Shown: positions 41,422-53,610, counted from the first letter of the stretch. The stretch: 64,000 bases of DNA from Paraburkholderia bannensis (GCF_014200455.1 NZ_JACHBW010000003.1:124001-188000), one strand, 5' to 3'. Made by a program: numbers and translations. The notes: generated by a model not told the origin, from the sequence alone.

Positions 41422-41613
41422 ATGGACATAGCCGGCTCCCTGTTGCTCGCGATCGCATTGATGCTGATTATCGAGGGCATGTTCCCGTTCGTCTTCCCGA
41501 CGGCGTGGCGCGACACTTTCCGTAGAATTGCGGAACGGCCGCCGCATCACATCCGGATCGGCGGGCTGATCGTGATGGGACTCGGTCTCGTGCTGCTGAT
41601 GCTCGCCACCTGA
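41422..41613 (+). CDS. DUF2065 family small membrane protein (YjeT-like)
   Basis: A 63-residue protein with two hydrophobic segments (about 5-26 and 45-62) joined by a basic loop, typical of DUF2065. The family often sits between hflC and hisZ/purA, as here. The function is unknown; position suggests a link to the HflKC-FtsH complex. Confidence 0.88.
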   Translation: MDIAGSLLLAIALMLIIEGMFPFVFPTAWRDTFRRIAERPPHHIRIGGLIVMGLGLVLLMLAT

Positions 41614-41757
41614 ATTCAAGGCGTGCGCCGCGAGGCGTTCGCCGTTTCTATCGTCCGGCCCGCGCAGGGCGTGCGTTCGCGCGCGTTGTCGTTGCGTTTT
41701 AACGCTGCATTACCGTTGCAGCCTTCGCGCGGCCCTTATCGTCGTAGGATTTCCCCG

Positions 41758-42912
41758 ATGTCGACCTGGTTACTCCCCGAGAATATCGCCGACGTGCTGC
41801 CGTCCGAGGCGCGCAAGATCGAAGAGCTGCGCCGCCGCCTGCTGGACCGCTTCCGCGCTTACGGCTACGAAATGGTCATGCCGCCGCTGCTCGAATACAT
41901 CGAGTCGCTGCTGGTCGGCAGCGGGCGCGATCTCGATCTGCGCACCTTCAAGCTGGTCGATCAGCTGTCGGGCCGAACGCTCGGCCTGCGTGCCGACATG
42001 ACGCCGCAAGTGGCGCGCATCGACGCTCACCTGTTGAATCGTCAGGGCGTGACGCGCCTGTGCTACGCGGGCAATGTGCTGCATACGCGCCCGCGCGGCC
42101 TGCACGCCACGCGCGAGCAGATCCAGATCGGCGCTGAAATCTACGGCCATGCCGGTCTTGAAGCCGACCTCGAAATCCAGCAACTGCTGCTCGACGCGCT
42201 GCGTCTCGCGGGCCTCACGAAGGTGCGTCTGGACCTCTCGCACGCGGGCGTGCTCGCGGCGATCTTCGAAGCCGATCCGGCGGCCGCCGCGCTCGGCGAC
42301 GCACTGTATGAAGCGCTCGCAGGAAAGGACGTACCGCGTCTGGCCGAACTCACGGCCAGGCTGCAGCCGGTCTCGCGCGACGCGCTGCGCGCGCTGCCGT
42401 CGCTCTACGGCGACGCGAGCGTGATCGACGAAGCGCGCGAGCGTCTGCCGGCGCTGCCGGGCATCGCCCGCGCACTCGACGATCTCTCGTTCCTGATGGG
42501 CGAAATCGAAGGCGCGGAACTGATGCTCGACCTCGCCGATCTGGGCGGCTACGCCTATCACAGCGGCGTGATGTTTTCCGCGTATGTCGATGGGGTGCCG
42601 AACGCGGTCGCGCGCGGCGGCCGCTACGACAAGGTGGGCGAGGCCTATGGCCGCGCACGCGCGGCGACGGGTTTCTCGCTCGATCTGCGCGAAGTGGCGC
42701 GTATTTCGCCGGTCGAAGCGCGCAGCAGCGCGATCCTCGCGCCGTGGCGTCACGACGAGGCGCTGCGCGCCGCGGTCGTGGCCCTGCGCAACGGGGGCGA
42801 AGTGGTGATCCAGGCGCTGCCGGGGCACGAACACGATATGGACGAATTTGCCTGCGACCGCGTGCTGGTCGAGCGTGATGGCGCCTGGGTGGTGGAAGCG
42901 CGCAGCGCCTGA
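41758..42912 (+). CDS. hisZ: ATP phosphoribosyltransferase regulatory subunit HisZ
   Basis: HisZ is a catalytically dead HisRS paralogue that forms an octamer with the short form of HisG and makes the first step of histidine synthesis feedback-sensitive. The 384-residue protein has the class II core ([16 protein letters not shown] as a motif-2-like strand, [15 protein letters not shown]) but lacks the anticodon-binding domain of HisRS. The ATG at 41758 has TAGGA upstream. Placement beside hflC and purA rather than in a his operon is usual in betaproteobacteria. Confidence 0.93.
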   Translation: MSTWLLPENIADVLPSEARKIEELRRRLLDRFRAYGYEMVMPPLLEYIESLLVGSGRDLDLRTFKLVDQLSGRTLGLRADMTPQVARIDAHLLNRQGVTRLCYAGNVLHTRPRGLHATREQIQIGAEIYGHAGLEADLEIQQLLLDALRLAGLTKVRLDLSHAGVLAAIFEADPAAAALGDALYEALAGKDVPRLAELTARLQPVSRDALRALPSLYGDASVIDEARERLPALPGIARALDDLSFLMGEIEGAELMLDLADLGGYAYHSGVMFSAYVDGVPNAVARGGRYDKVGEAYGRARAATGFSLDLREVARISPVEARSSAILAPWRHDEALRAAVVALRNGGEVVIQALPGHEHDMDEFACDRVLVERDGAWVVEARSA

Positions 42913-43047
42913 AATGCCCGCTGAATGGCGCAAAAACGGAGCGCGAAGGCGGCAGACAAGATGCGTCGCCAACCTGCATGCCGTTGAGTGCAAACGGAAA
43001 TTCCGCGAATTTCGGGAAAAAATGGCGGCCTCGCCGCTGAACCCAGG

Positions 43048-43053
43048 TAGAAT
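43048..43053 (+). promoter_or_regulatory. Candidate -10 box of purA
   Basis: TAGAAT, 27 bases before the purA ATG, in the 168-base hisZ-purA gap. Confidence 0.45.
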
Positions 43054-43071
43054 ACGTTTTTAACCAGCTAA

Positions 43072-44427
<1,356 letters not shown>

Positions 44428-44451
44428 GTGGCAAGAAGGTAGAAGCATAAG

Positions 44452-45024
44452 ATGATTCAAATGACGGACCCGCGCAACGACGACAAACATCTGTGGGTAG
44501 GCTGGGACGAGTATCACCGGCTGATCGAACTGCTCGCGCTCAAGGTGCACGAGTCGCGCTGGAAGTTCGACCAGATCCTGTGTCTGGCTCGCGGCGGTCT
44601 GCGCGTGGGCGACCAGCTCTCGCGCATCTACGATCTGCCGCTGGCGATCCTCGCTACCAGCTCGTACCGCGAAGCCGCGGGCACGGAGCAGGGTGAACTG
44701 GACATCGCGCAGTACATCACGATGACGCGCGGCGAACTCTCGGGCAACGTGCTGCTGGTCGACGATCTGGTCGATTCGGGCGTCACGCTCGCGCGCGTGC
44801 AGGAGCACCTCAAGGCGCGCTACCCGGCGGTGACCGGCGTGCGCTCCGCGGTGCTCTGGTACAAGGGCTGCTCGAAGGTGACGCCGGACTATTTCGTCCA
44901 GCATCTGCCGACCAATCCGTGGATCCACCAGCCTTTCGAGGAATGGGACACGGTGCGACCGCACAACCTTGGCGCATGGATCAAGCGCGGTCTGCAGCAG
45001 GCGCAGCAGGATTCGCAGAAGTAA
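44452..45024 (+). CDS. Phosphoribosyltransferase (purine PRT-like)
   Basis: A 190-residue type I phosphoribosyltransferase. The PRPP loop is VLLVDDLVDSGVTL (about 100-113), with ILCLARGGLRVGD as the PPi loop and a C-terminal hood LPTNPWIHQPFEEWD. It resembles xanthine/guanine or hypoxanthine PRTs, but base specificity cannot be read from the sequence. Its place after purA fits purine salvage. A strong terminator follows. Confidence 0.85.
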   Translation: MIQMTDPRNDDKHLWVGWDEYHRLIELLALKVHESRWKFDQILCLARGGLRVGDQLSRIYDLPLAILATSSYREAAGTEQGELDIAQYITMTRGELSGNVLLVDDLVDSGVTLARVQEHLKARYPAVTGVRSAVLWYKGCSKVTPDYFVQHLPTNPWIHQPFEEWDTVRPHNLGAWIKRGLQQAQQDSQK

Positions 45025-45045
45025 TTGCGTTGTCCAGCGCAATCG

Positions 45046-45075
45046 AACGGAGCCTTACGAGGCTCCGTTTTTTTT
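45046..45075 (+). terminator. Intrinsic terminator of the purA-PRT operon
   Basis: AACGGAGCC, TTACGA loop, GGCTCCGTT, then a run of T. A textbook terminator 21 bases after the PRT stop. Confidence 0.93.
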
Positions 45076-45241
45076 CGGCGCGAAGCCTTTGCGCACCCGC
45101 GTTTGCAGGGCCATCGCACCGATGTCGCACCATGCGGGCAGACGGTGTCCAAGGCGAATGCTAAACTGCGCGGGACTGGAAACGTGACGGGGCCACAACG
45201 AACATCCAGCAATCCCTCTGGGTTCCGCCCCCGAGCCGGTT

Positions 45242-45247
45242 TAGAAT
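45242..45247 (+). promoter_or_regulatory. Candidate -10 box of kup
   Basis: TAGAAT, 39 bases before the kup ATG, downstream of the purA-PRT terminator. Confidence 0.45.
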
Positions 45248-45286
45248 AGCGCTCGTTTTTTCCGCCTCAAACGGATCTCCGCGTAT

Positions 45287-47173
45287 ATGACAACTAGCAC
45301 GCACGTGGCAAAACAGCCGCTACCCTCGCTCGCCGTAGCGGCCATCGGCGTGGTGTTCGGCGACATCGGGACGAGTCCGCTGTACTCGCTCAAAGAAGCG
45401 TTCAGCCCCGCCCACGGCATTCCCCTCAACGACACGTCGATCCTCGGCGTCATCTCGCTGCTGTTCTGGGCGATCATGATCGTCGTCAGCGTCAAATATG
45501 TGCTCATCGTGATGCGCGCCGACAACGCCGGCGAAGGCGGCGTGCTCGCGCTGATGGCGCTGGCGCTGCGCTCGTTCGACCGCAGGAGCAGGGCGGCCGT
45601 GGTGCTGACGGCGCTCGGCATCTTCGGCGCCTGTATGTTCTACGGCGACGCGGTGATCACGCCCGCGATCTCCGTGATGTCGGCGGTTGAAGGCCTGGAG
45701 CTTGCCGCGCCCAAACTCACGCATCTGGTTCTGCCGATCACGATGGTAATCCTGATCGCGCTGTTCTGGATCCAGCGCCACGGCACCTCGCTGGTGGGCC
45801 GCCTGTTCGGCCCGATCATGGTGCTGTGGTTCGTGACGATCGCCGTGCTCGGCCTCTCGCGGATCGTGCAGCAGCCGGGTGTGATTGCCGCGCTCAATCC
45901 GTACTACGCCATTACCTTCATGGGCGCGCATCTGCTGCAGGCCTACGTGGTGCTCGGCTCGGTGGTGCTGGTGCTGACCGGCGCGGAAGCGCTCTACGCC
46001 GATATGGGCCACTTCGGCGCGAAGCCGATCCGCTTCGCCTGGTACGTGCTGGTAATGCCCTCGCTCGTGCTCAACTATTTCGGTCAGGGCGCACTGCTGA
46101 TGCAGGACCATCACGCGATCGAAAATCCGTTCTTCCTGCTCGCCCCGGACTGGGCGCTGCTGCCGCTCGTGGTGCTCTCGACGGTGGCGACGGTGATCGC
46201 TTCGCAGGCGGTGATTTCGGGCGCGTATTCGCTTACGAGCCAGGCCATCCTGCTGGGCTACGTGCCGCGCATGAAGGTGCTGCACACGTCGGATATGGCG
46301 ATTGGCCAGATCTACGTGCCGGTCGTGAACTGGATGCTGCTCTTCATCATCCTGTGCATCGTGGTGGCCTTCAAGAGTTCGGATAATCTGGCGGCCGCCT
46401 ACGGTATCGCCGTGACCGCCACGATGGTGATTACCACCGTGCTGGTCGCCGTCGTCATGACGAAGGTGTGGAAGTGGAACCGCGCTCTGGTCGCCGGCAT
46501 CATCGCGGTGCTGCTGGCCGTCGATCTGGGCTTCTTCGGCGCGAATCTGCTAAAGGTCGAAGAGGGTGGCTGGCTGCCGCTGGGAATCGGCGCGCTGCTG
46601 TTCTTCCTGCTGATGACCTGGTTCAAGGGGCGCATGATCGTCAAGGAGCGCACGGCTGCCGACGGTATTCCGCTGATGCCGTTCCTGCAGGGCCTGCTGG
46701 CGCACCCGCCGCATCGCGTGTCGGGCACGGCCATCTATCTCACGGGTAGCGACACGCTCGTGCCGGTGAGCCTGCTGCACAACCTCAAGCACAACAAAGT
46801 GCTGCACGAGCGCACGATCTTCCTCACTTTCAGGATCCGTGACATTCCTTATGTGTCGAATGCCGAGCGTTTGAACGTGCGTGATATTGGCGGCGGACTT
46901 TATCTCGTGAAGGCCGATTACGGTTTCAACGAGACGCCGGACGTGAAGGCCGTGCTCGAAGAGGTGGGCCGCGCACAGGGCCTGTTGTTCGAGATGATGG
47001 ACACGTCGTTCTTTATCGCGCGCGAGACCGTGGTGCCGACTCAACTGCCCGGCATGTCGATCTTCCGCGAGCGCATCTTCGCGTGGATGCACCAGAACGC
47101 CGCGAAGCCGACCGACTTCTTCAGCATTCCCGCCAATCGCGTGGTGGAGCTGGGGACGAAGATCGAGATTTAA
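45287..47173 (+). CDS. kup: Low-affinity potassium transporter Kup
   Basis: Kup imports potassium with protons across the inner membrane. The 628-residue KUP/HAK family protein begins [25 protein letters not shown], the family signature, has about 12 membrane helices within residues 10-440, and a cytoplasmic C-terminal domain (about 450-628) with [24 protein letters not shown]. Adjacent genes give no extra clue. A two-way terminator follows. Confidence 0.96.
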   Translation: MTTSTHVAKQPLPSLAVAAIGVVFGDIGTSPLYSLKEAFSPAHGIPLNDTSILGVISLLFWAIMIVVSVKYVLIVMRADNAGEGGVLALMALALRSFDRRSRAAVVLTALGIFGACMFYGDAVITPAISVMSAVEGLELAAPKLTHLVLPITMVILIALFWIQRHGTSLVGRLFGPIMVLWFVTIAVLGLSRIVQQPGVIAALNPYYAITFMGAHLLQAYVVLGSVVLVLTGAEALYADMGHFGAKPIRFAWYVLVMPSLVLNYFGQGALLMQDHHAIENPFFLLAPDWALLPLVVLSTVATVIASQAVISGAYSLTSQAILLGYVPRMKVLHTSDMAIGQIYVPVVNWMLLFIILCIVVAFKSSDNLAAAYGIAVTATMVITTVLVAVVMTKVWKWNRALVAGIIAVLLAVDLGFFGANLLKVEEGGWLPLGIGALLFFLLMTWFKGRMIVKERTAADGIPLMPFLQGLLAHPPHRVSGTAIYLTGSDTLVPVSLLHNLKHNKVLHERTIFLTFRIRDIPYVSNAERLNVRDIGGGLYLVKADYGFNETPDVKAVLEEVGRAQGLLFEMMDTSFFIARETVVPTQLPGMSIFRERIFAWMHQNAAKPTDFFSIPANRVVELGTKIEI

Positions 47174-47205
47174 AAATGGCTTCGGCGCGTGCCGGAGCCA
47201 GACGT

Positions 47206-47233
47206 AAAAAAGGCGCCGTGAGGCGCCTTTTTT
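47206..47233. terminator. Bidirectional intrinsic terminator between kup and tex
   Basis: AAAAAAGGCGCC, GTGA loop, GGCGCCTTTTTT: a hairpin with A and T flanks serving both convergent genes. Confidence 0.9.
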
Positions 47234-47274
47234 CGTTGCGTGAATTCGTTGCGTCAACAACGGAGTACGCGCAC

Positions 47275-47298
47275 GCCGCGAGCCCCGAGGCTCGCGGC
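47275..47298 (-). repeat. Ten-base stem-loop just after tex
   Basis: GCCGCGAGCC, CCGA, GGCTCGCGGC eight bases beyond the tex stop. It lacks a U tract, so it may protect the mRNA end rather than terminate. Confidence 0.55.
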
Positions 47299-47306
47299 TC
47301 ACCTGC

Positions 47307-49658
47307 TTATCGCTTGAGCTTGGCGAACGCGGCCGCCATCGCGCCGGCCGGTTCCGCGTCGCGCGAACGCTGACCGCCGCGATTCGCGTTGCCGCCGCGA
47401 TCATTGCGATCGCGGTTTCCGCCCGCGCCACCCGCACCCGCGCCGCCGCTACGCTGCGCGGCGCTGGCCGGATCATCGTCCATACGCATGGTGAGTGCGA
47501 TACGCTGGCGCTTCACGTCGACGTCGAGCACCTTCACTTTCACGACCTGGCCGGCTTTCACGACTTCGTGCGGGTCCTTGATGAACTTCGTCGACAACGC
47601 TGAAACGTGCACCAGACCGTCCTGATGCACGCCCACGTCGACGAACGCGCCGAATGCGGCCACGTTGGTCACGACGCCTTCGAGCACCATGCCTGGCACG
47701 AGATCCGAGACCTTCTCGACGCCGTCGCGGAAGGTCGCCGTCTTGAACTCGGGACGCGGGTCGCGGCCCGGCTTTTCAAGTTCGCTGAGAATGTCGCGCA
47801 CGGTCGGCAGACCGAAACGTTCATCGACGAATTCCGCGGGCGAAAGTCCGGATAGCGCTTCGCGATTGCCCAGTACGTCGCCGATGGAGCGCTTGATCTT
47901 CGCGAGCATGCGTTCGACGACTGGATACGCTTCCGGGTGAACCGACGAGCGATCGAGCGGATTGTCGCCGCTGTTGATGCGCAGGAAGCCCGCGGCCTGC
48001 TCGAAGGTCTTGTCGCCCAGGCGCGGCACCTTCTTCAGATGCTCGCGCGACGGGAAGGGACCGTTCGCGTCACGGTAATCGACGATATTGCGTGCGAGCG
48101 TCGAGTTCAGACCCGAGACGCGCGCGAGCAACGCCACGGAAGCCGTGTTCGCGTCCACGCCCACCGCGTTCACGCAGTCCTCGACCACCGCATCGAGCGA
48201 GCGCGCCAGTTCGCGCTGGTTCACATCGTGCTGATACTGGCCCACGCCAATCGCCTTAGGCTCGATTTTCACGAGTTCGGCGAGCGGGTCCTGCAGGCGG
48301 CGCGCGATCGACACCGCGCCCCGCAGCGAGACGTCCATGTCCGGGAATTCCTTCGCCGCCAGTTCGGACGCCGAATAAACCGATGCGCCGGCTTCCGACA
48401 CCACGATCTTTTGCAGCTTCAGTTCCGGATGCTTCGCAATCAGTTCGCTGGCGAGCTTGTCGGTTTCGCGCGAGGCGGTGCCGTTGCCGATGCTGATGAG
48501 CTCCGCCTGCGTCTGCGCGGCGATGCGCGCGAGCCTGGCGAGCGAGCCGCCCCAGTCGCGGCGCGGCTCGTGCGGATAGATTGTGTCGGTTGCCAGCACC
48601 TTGCCGGTGCGATCGACCACGGCTACCTTCACGCCCGTGCGCAGACCCGGATCGAGGCCGATCACGGCCTTCGGACCAGCCGGCGCGGCCAGCAGCAGAT
48701 CCTTGAGGTTGCGCGCGAACACGCGGATCGCTTCGTTTTCGGCCTGCTCGCGCAGGTTGGTCAGCAGTTCGTTTTCGAGATGCGGCTGCACCTTGACGCG
48801 CCAGCACCAACGGCACACATCCGAGAGCCACTTGTCGCCCGGACGGCCCTGGTTGGCGATGCCGAAGTGACGTGCGATAAGCCCCTCGCCCGGATGCGGG
48901 GTCTGCGTGTCGAGTTCGCCGCCAAGGCCCAGCTTCACCATCAGCACCCCGGCGTTACGGCCGCGGAACAGGGCGAGCGCGCGGTGCGACGGCACGGTCT
49001 TGATGGTTTCGGAGTAGTCGTAGTAGTCGCGGAACTTTTCGCCTTCCTCATTTTCCTTGCCTTCGACCACGCTCGACATCACCACGCCCTGGTTGTGCAG
49101 CCAGTCGCGCAGCTTGCCCAGCAGCTCGGCGGTTTCGCCGAACTGCTCCGAGAGAATGTCGCGCGCGCCGTCGAGCGCGGCCTTGATGTCGGCGACGCCC
49201 TTTTCGGCGTCCACGTATTGCGCGGCTTCGGTCTGCGGGTCGAGCAGCGGATTCGCCAGTAGTGCGTCGGCGAGCGGTTGGAGGCCAGCTTCGCGCGCGA
49301 TCTGCGCGCGCGTGCGGCGCTTGGGCTTGTAGGGCAGATAGAGGTCTTCGAGAACCTGCTTGCTGTCGGCGGTCTCGATGGCGTTGCGCAGCTCGTCGGT
49401 GAGCTTGCCTTGCTCTTCGATGCTCGCGAGGATCGCGGCGCGGCGGTCTTCGAGCTCGCGCAGATAGATCAGCCGCTCTTCGAGCGTGCGCAGTTGCGTA
49501 TCGTCGAGATTGCCCGTGACTTCCTTGCGGTATCGGGCGATGAACGGAACGGTCGCTCCTTCGTCGAGAAGCTGGACGGCGGCCGCCACCTGACGCGGCT
49601 GTACGGTCAGTTCGCTGGCGATACGCTGGACGATCTTGAGTGCTACGGTTTCCGTCAT
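47307..49658 (-). CDS. tex: Tex family RNA-binding transcription accessory protein
   Basis: Tex (YhgF) is a nucleic-acid-binding protein resembling eukaryotic Spt6, needed for toxin gene expression in Bordetella. The 783-residue length is typical. In order: N-terminal helix-turn-helix-like region ([24 protein letters not shown]), the YqgF/RNase H-like domain (about 325-455, [18 protein letters not shown]), helix-hairpin-helix motifs (about 490-560) and an S1 domain (about 650-720). The last 40 residues are Gly/Arg/Asn-rich. Start ATG 49658 follows AGGA. Confidence 0.96.
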   Translation of the reverse strand: MTETVALKIVQRIASELTVQPRQVAAAVQLLDEGATVPFIARYRKEVTGNLDDTQLRTLEERLIYLRELEDRRAAILASIEEQGKLTDELRNAIETADSKQVLEDLYLPYKPKRRTRAQIAREAGLQPLADALLANPLLDPQTEAAQYVDAEKGVADIKAALDGARDILSEQFGETAELLGKLRDWLHNQGVVMSSVVEGKENEEGEKFRDYYDYSETIKTVPSHRALALFRGRNAGVLMVKLGLGGELDTQTPHPGEGLIARHFGIANQGRPGDKWLSDVCRWCWRVKVQPHLENELLTNLREQAENEAIRVFARNLKDLLLAAPAGPKAVIGLDPGLRTGVKVAVVDRTGKVLATDTIYPHEPRRDWGGSLARLARIAAQTQAELISIGNGTASRETDKLASELIAKHPELKLQKIVVSEAGASVYSASELAAKEFPDMDVSLRGAVSIARRLQDPLAELVKIEPKAIGVGQYQHDVNQRELARSLDAVVEDCVNAVGVDANTASVALLARVSGLNSTLARNIVDYRDANGPFPSREHLKKVPRLGDKTFEQAAGFLRINSGDNPLDRSSVHPEAYPVVERMLAKIKRSIGDVLGNREALSGLSPAEFVDERFGLPTVRDILSELEKPGRDPRPEFKTATFRDGVEKVSDLVPGMVLEGVVTNVAAFGAFVDVGVHQDGLVHVSALSTKFIKDPHEVVKAGQVVKVKVLDVDVKRQRIALTMRMDDDPASAAQRSGGAGAGGAGGNRDRNDRGGNANRGGQRSRDAEPAGAMAAAFAKLKR

Positions 49659-49839
49659 AGGGTCTGGATATTCCTGCGAGGATCGGTTTGCGGTGCGGCC
49701 CGGCTTGCCGGAAACTTCTACGATATCGGCACGGCAGGCGGCGCGGCAACCGGCGGGAGAGGGCTGGGAGAGCGCGCCCGCCGGCCAGTGGAGCGGGGCA
49801 TTTTGCCATAAATGGCGGGGCGCTCAACTCGCGGGGTGT

Positions 49840-49845
49840 TAGAAT
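49840..49845 (+). promoter_or_regulatory. Candidate -10 box next to the start codon at 49853
   Basis: TAGAAT ends seven bases before the ATG at 49853, so initiation would fall on or beside the start codon. No -35 match is seen. Confidence 0.35.
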
Positions 49846-49852
49846 TTGCGGC

Positions 49853-50842
49853 ATGTTCCGCTGCCCTCAGAAGACGTTGAACCCATCCCGCTTTGTTTCT
49901 GTCAGGTCCCGTGCGCGCGCAGGCGCGGCATGGCGGACCACCGCCCGCGCGGCGGCTTGTGCTGTCGCCATGCTGGCTGCGGCGAGTGTTCCGGCCCTCG
50001 CGCAGGAGGCAGCAGCCCCCGGGGTGGTTTCCGGCGTCGATGCGACGGCAGGTGGCGCGCAAGGCGCACGCCCGGCGTCCGGCGCGCTCGTGCCGCCCGC
50101 TGCATCTGACGTGCGGGCGAACGAGAGCGACAGCAACGCGGCCATTCAGAACGACTTCGCCGCACGCCAGAAGGTGCTTGATCGTCGTACGGCGGAAAAC
50201 AACTATCAATACGGCGTGGCGCAGCACAACTGCTACGACACGTTTTTCGTGAATCACTGTCTGGGTAAGGCGCGCGATGCGATGCGCGTGGTGCAGGCGG
50301 ACATCCGCCACCAGCAGCTGGCGCTCGACGAAGAGCAGCGTGCCGATAACGCGCGCCGCCGCGACGAGCAGGCCGCGTTGCAGCGCGCGCGCGAACAGGC
50401 GGATGCGCCTCAACGCGCCGCCAACGAAGCCGCTAGCGCGCAGGCATTCGAGGACAAGCAACGGCAGCACGCGCTCGATCAGGCGCAGCGTCAGGCGGAA
50501 GCTCCGCAACGTGCGGCGAACGAGCAGGCGTTCAAGCAAAAGCAGCAGCAGCACGCACTGGACCAGGCGCAGCGCGACGGCGCGGCGGCGCAGTCGCAGC
50601 GCGACGCCAACCAGGCAGCGTACGACAAGAAGCAGTCGGACTTCCAGAGCAAGCTGGATCAGGCGCGCCGCGAAGGCCAGCAGAAGGCTCAGGAGCGTGC
50701 CGAGAAGGCGCAGAAGTTCGAGCAGAAGCAGGCAGACGCGGCGAAGCACGCGTCCGACGTCGAAGCGCGTCAGAAGCAGGCCGCCGAGAAGGCGCAGCAA
50801 CAGCAAAAGCAGCAGCAACAGCAACAGCAGCAGGGCCAGTAA
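49853..50842 (+). CDS. Secreted Ala/Gln-rich coiled-coil protein of unknown function
   Basis: A 329-residue protein with a long basic n-region, a hydrophobic core (about 32-46) and a likely signal peptidase site after ALA at residue 50. The mature part starts with a Gly/Ala-rich stretch, then a short globular-looking segment with two Cys spaced C-x8-C (127 and 136). From about 145 to the end it is one long Gln/Ala/Arg/Lys/Asp helix. Two imperfect repeats of about 30 residues, each beginning A(D/E)APQRAANE and ending HALDQAQR, cover 183-213 and 215-241. The C-terminus is nearly all Gln. No known domain is recognised. It is divergent from tex and followed by a DUF465 gene. Confidence 0.72.
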   Translation: MFRCPQKTLNPSRFVSVRSRARAGAAWRTTARAAACAVAMLAAASVPALAQEAAAPGVVSGVDATAGGAQGARPASGALVPPAASDVRANESDSNAAIQNDFAARQKVLDRRTAENNYQYGVAQHNCYDTFFVNHCLGKARDAMRVVQADIRHQQLALDEEQRADNARRRDEQAALQRAREQADAPQRAANEAASAQAFEDKQRQHALDQAQRQAEAPQRAANEQAFKQKQQQHALDQAQRDGAAAQSQRDANQAAYDKKQSDFQSKLDQARREGQQKAQERAEKAQKFEQKQADAAKHASDVEARQKQAAEKAQQQQKQQQQQQQQGQ

Positions 50843-50959
50843 TGCCAGCAGTACCCGTACCCGGCAACATCACGTAACACCACGCTTTTTCAGCCAGACA
50901 GCAACCTCAGGCGTGCGGCCCTTCGCAAGGTGCACGCCGTTCATGACGAGGAGGCGAGC

Positions 50960-51193
50960 ATGCGCGAGCAACGTGAAGTCAAGAGCGAGGTCCTTCGTGA
51001 CCGCATTCTGCAACTGGAATCGGAACACGGCGATCTCGACCGTGTGATCGAGCGGATGTGCGAGACGTCGGACTTCGACGATCTCGAATTGCAGAAGCTG
51101 AAGAGGCGCAAGCTCAAGCTGAAAGACAACATACTCTTGCTGCAATTGCAGCTGGACCCCGATTTACCGAAGACCTCGAACGGGCACGCCTGA
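50960..51193 (+). CDS. DUF465 (YdcH-like) small protein
   Basis: A 77-residue, highly charged helical protein of the DUF465/YdcH family: ILQLESEHGDLDRVIERM, then LELQKLKRRKLKLKDNILLLQ. The function is unknown. The ATG at 50960 is preceded by GAGGAGG at a good distance; an ATG ten codons upstream is less likely. It precedes the dinG-type helicase by about 75 bases in the same direction. Confidence 0.85.
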   Translation: MREQREVKSEVLRDRILQLESEHGDLDRVIERMCETSDFDDLELQKLKRRKLKLKDNILLLQLQLDPDLPKTSNGHA

Positions 51194-51268
51194 TTCCGGG
51201 TCCCGGCAGGCGCCGGGGCGCGGCCGCAATCGGGCCGCGCCCCGAGGATCGAGCAGGAACCGCTTGCC

Positions 51269-53527
51269 TTGAATTCAACGACCGTTTCCCGATCCGGATC
51301 TGCACGCGACGATGGCGCGCGCAGAGATGACGCGCGCGCTGCGCAAACGACCTTGGCGCCCGCCCTGAGCGCGCGCCGCGCAGCCGAACTCGAAAACCTG
51401 TTCGCCGCCGACGGCCTGCTTGCACGCGAGATTGATGGCTATCGTCCGCGCGCGGCGCAGATCGAAATGGCACGCGCCGTGGCGGCCGCCATGGAAGCCG
51501 CTGCGCAGGCCCAGCCCGAGCCGGCTGCGTTCGAGTTGCAGTCGCGTCCTGCGCGCCGTCTCGAACGCGGCGCGCCGACAGCCGTCGCGCCGCAGGCCGA
51601 AGAAGCGGCCGAGGCCGCTGCCGGTTCTGGCGACAACACGCTGATCGTCGAAGCCGGCACGGGTACCGGCAAGACCTATGCGTACCTGGTCCCGGCCATG
51701 TTGTGGGGCGGCAAGGTGATCGTTTCCACGGGCACCAAGCATTTGCAGGATCAGCTGTTCGCGCGCGACATTCCGACCGTACGCGATGCGCTCGCCGTGC
51801 CGGTCAGCATCGCGATGCTCAAGGGCCGCTCGAATTATCTGTGCCATTACTACCTGCAGCGCACCGCCGATAACGGCCGCTTGCCGTCGCGCCAGGAAAC
51901 CTCGTATCTGCAGGAGATCATCCGCTTCGCGAAGATCACGCGCTCGGGTGACAAGGCCGAGCTTGCGAGCGTGCCGGAAACGGCTGCGGTGTGGTCGATG
52001 GTCACGTCCACGCGCGATAACTGCCTGGGCCAGGAATGTCCCAATTACAAGGACTGCTTCGTAATGCAGGCGCGCCGCGAGGCGCAGCAGGCCGACATCG
52101 TGGTGGTGAACCACCATCTGTTCTTCGCCGACATCATGCTGCGCGACACCGGTATGGCCGAGTTGCTGCCAAGCGCGAACACCATCATCTTCGACGAAGC
52201 GCATCAGTTGCCTGAAACCGCTACGCTATTTTTCGGTGAGACGCTGTCGACCACGCAGTTCCTCGAACTCGCGCGTGATTGCGTCGCCGAAGGTTTGAGC
52301 CACGCGCGCGATGCGGTCGAGTGGGTCAAGCTCGCGGCCGGGCTCGAACGTGCGGCGCGCGACGTGCGCCTCGCATTCAAGGAAGACTCGCTGCGTGTTT
52401 CGATCACGCAGTTGCCCGAGGATCACCCGCTATTCGATTCGCTCGATGCCTTGCAGACGGAACTGGGCACGCTGGCCAATGCGCTTGCGGGACAGGCCGA
52501 GCGGGCGGAGTCGCTGGGCGCATGCCTGCGTCGCGCGCGCGAGTTGCAGGGTGTGCTCAACGGCTGGACGGTGCAGGGCGCCGTGGCTGAAGTCAAGGCG
52601 ACGGACGGCAAGCGCGAAGCCCAGGGCGAAGAGACCCGCGAATACGCCGACGACGAAAAGGTCCGCTGGGTCGAGGTCTTTTCGCACACGGTGCAACTGC
52701 ACGAAACGCCTCTGTCGGTCGCGCCGATTTTTGCGAAGCAGCGCGCCGGTGTGCCGCGTACGTGGATCTTCACGTCGGCGACACTCTCGGTGAAGGGTGA
52801 CTTCACGCACTATGCGGCGCAAATGGGCCTGAGTTCGCGTCGCTCGATGACCCTGCCCAGCCCGTTTGACTATCCGCAACAGGGCTTGCTGTACGTGCCG
52901 CGCAACATGCCGCAGCCGTCGTCGCCGCAATTCACCGATGCCGTGTTCGACGCCGCTTTGCCGGCCATCGAGGCATCCGGCGGTGGCGTATTCATGCTGT
53001 GCACGACGCTGCGTGCCGTCAACAAGATCGCCGACCGGCTGCGCGACACGATCGAATCGCGCGGCTGGAATACGCCGCTGCTGGTGCAGGGCGACGCAAG
53101 CCGCACCGAACTGCTCGAACGCTTCCGTGCCTATGGCAACGCGATTCTGGTGGGTAGCCAGAGCTTCTGGGAGGGCGTGGACGTGCGCGGCGATGCCTTG
53201 TCGCTCGTCGTGATCGACAAGCTGCCATTCGCGCCGCCTGACGATCCCGTGCTGGCTGCGCGGCTCGATGCGCTGACCAAAAAAGGCTTGAGCCCGTTCG
53301 CGGTTCATCAATTGCCGCAGGCCGTCATTACGCTCAAGCAGGGCGCAGGGCGTCTGATCCGGGCGGAAACCGATCGTGGCGTGCTGATGATCTGCGATAC
53401 GCGTCTTGTCGATAAGCCCTATGGCCGTCGCATCTGGCAGAGTCTGCCGCCGTTCAAACGCACGCGTGAGATCGAAGTCGTGCAGGCGTTTTTCTCTGGC
53501 GAGCAAGAGGCGCAGGAAGGCGCGTAA
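51269..53527 (+). CDS. DinG/YoaA family ATP-dependent DNA helicase
   Basis: A 752-residue XPD-like superfamily 2 helicase. Motif I is EAGTGTGKT (128-136), the Fe-S cluster cysteines are Cys192, Cys252, Cys257 and Cys263, the DEAH box is at 309-312, and C-terminal motifs include FTSATL, GSQSFWEGVDV and QGAGRLIR. YoaA/DinG helicases unwind 5' to 3' and help resolve damaged forks or R-loops. Between the Q-like motif (YRPRAAQIEMARAV) and motif I there is an insertion of roughly 40 residues, rich in Ala, Glu, Pro and Gln. The start is TTG at 51269 with AGGAA upstream. A two-way terminator follows. Confidence 0.92.
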   Translation: MNSTTVSRSGSARDDGARRDDARAAQTTLAPALSARRAAELENLFAADGLLAREIDGYRPRAAQIEMARAVAAAMEAAAQAQPEPAAFELQSRPARRLERGAPTAVAPQAEEAAEAAAGSGDNTLIVEAGTGTGKTYAYLVPAMLWGGKVIVSTGTKHLQDQLFARDIPTVRDALAVPVSIAMLKGRSNYLCHYYLQRTADNGRLPSRQETSYLQEIIRFAKITRSGDKAELASVPETAAVWSMVTSTRDNCLGQECPNYKDCFVMQARREAQQADIVVVNHHLFFADIMLRDTGMAELLPSANTIIFDEAHQLPETATLFFGETLSTTQFLELARDCVAEGLSHARDAVEWVKLAAGLERAARDVRLAFKEDSLRVSITQLPEDHPLFDSLDALQTELGTLANALAGQAERAESLGACLRRARELQGVLNGWTVQGAVAEVKATDGKREAQGEETREYADDEKVRWVEVFSHTVQLHETPLSVAPIFAKQRAGVPRTWIFTSATLSVKGDFTHYAAQMGLSSRRSMTLPSPFDYPQQGLLYVPRNMPQPSSPQFTDAVFDAALPAIEASGGGVFMLCTTLRAVNKIADRLRDTIESRGWNTPLLVQGDASRTELLERFRAYGNAILVGSQSFWEGVDVRGDALSLVVIDKLPFAPPDDPVLAARLDALTKKGLSPFAVHQLPQAVITLKQGAGRLIRAETDRGVLMICDTRLVDKPYGRRIWQSLPPFKRTREIEVVQAFFSGEQEAQEGA

Positions 53528-53610
53528 TACGCGCTTGCAGTTGAGAAGAATGGGTTACATGCAACCAGCATGAAATCCATCCTGTTCAGTTCGATGAATG
53601 CGCGTTGCGA

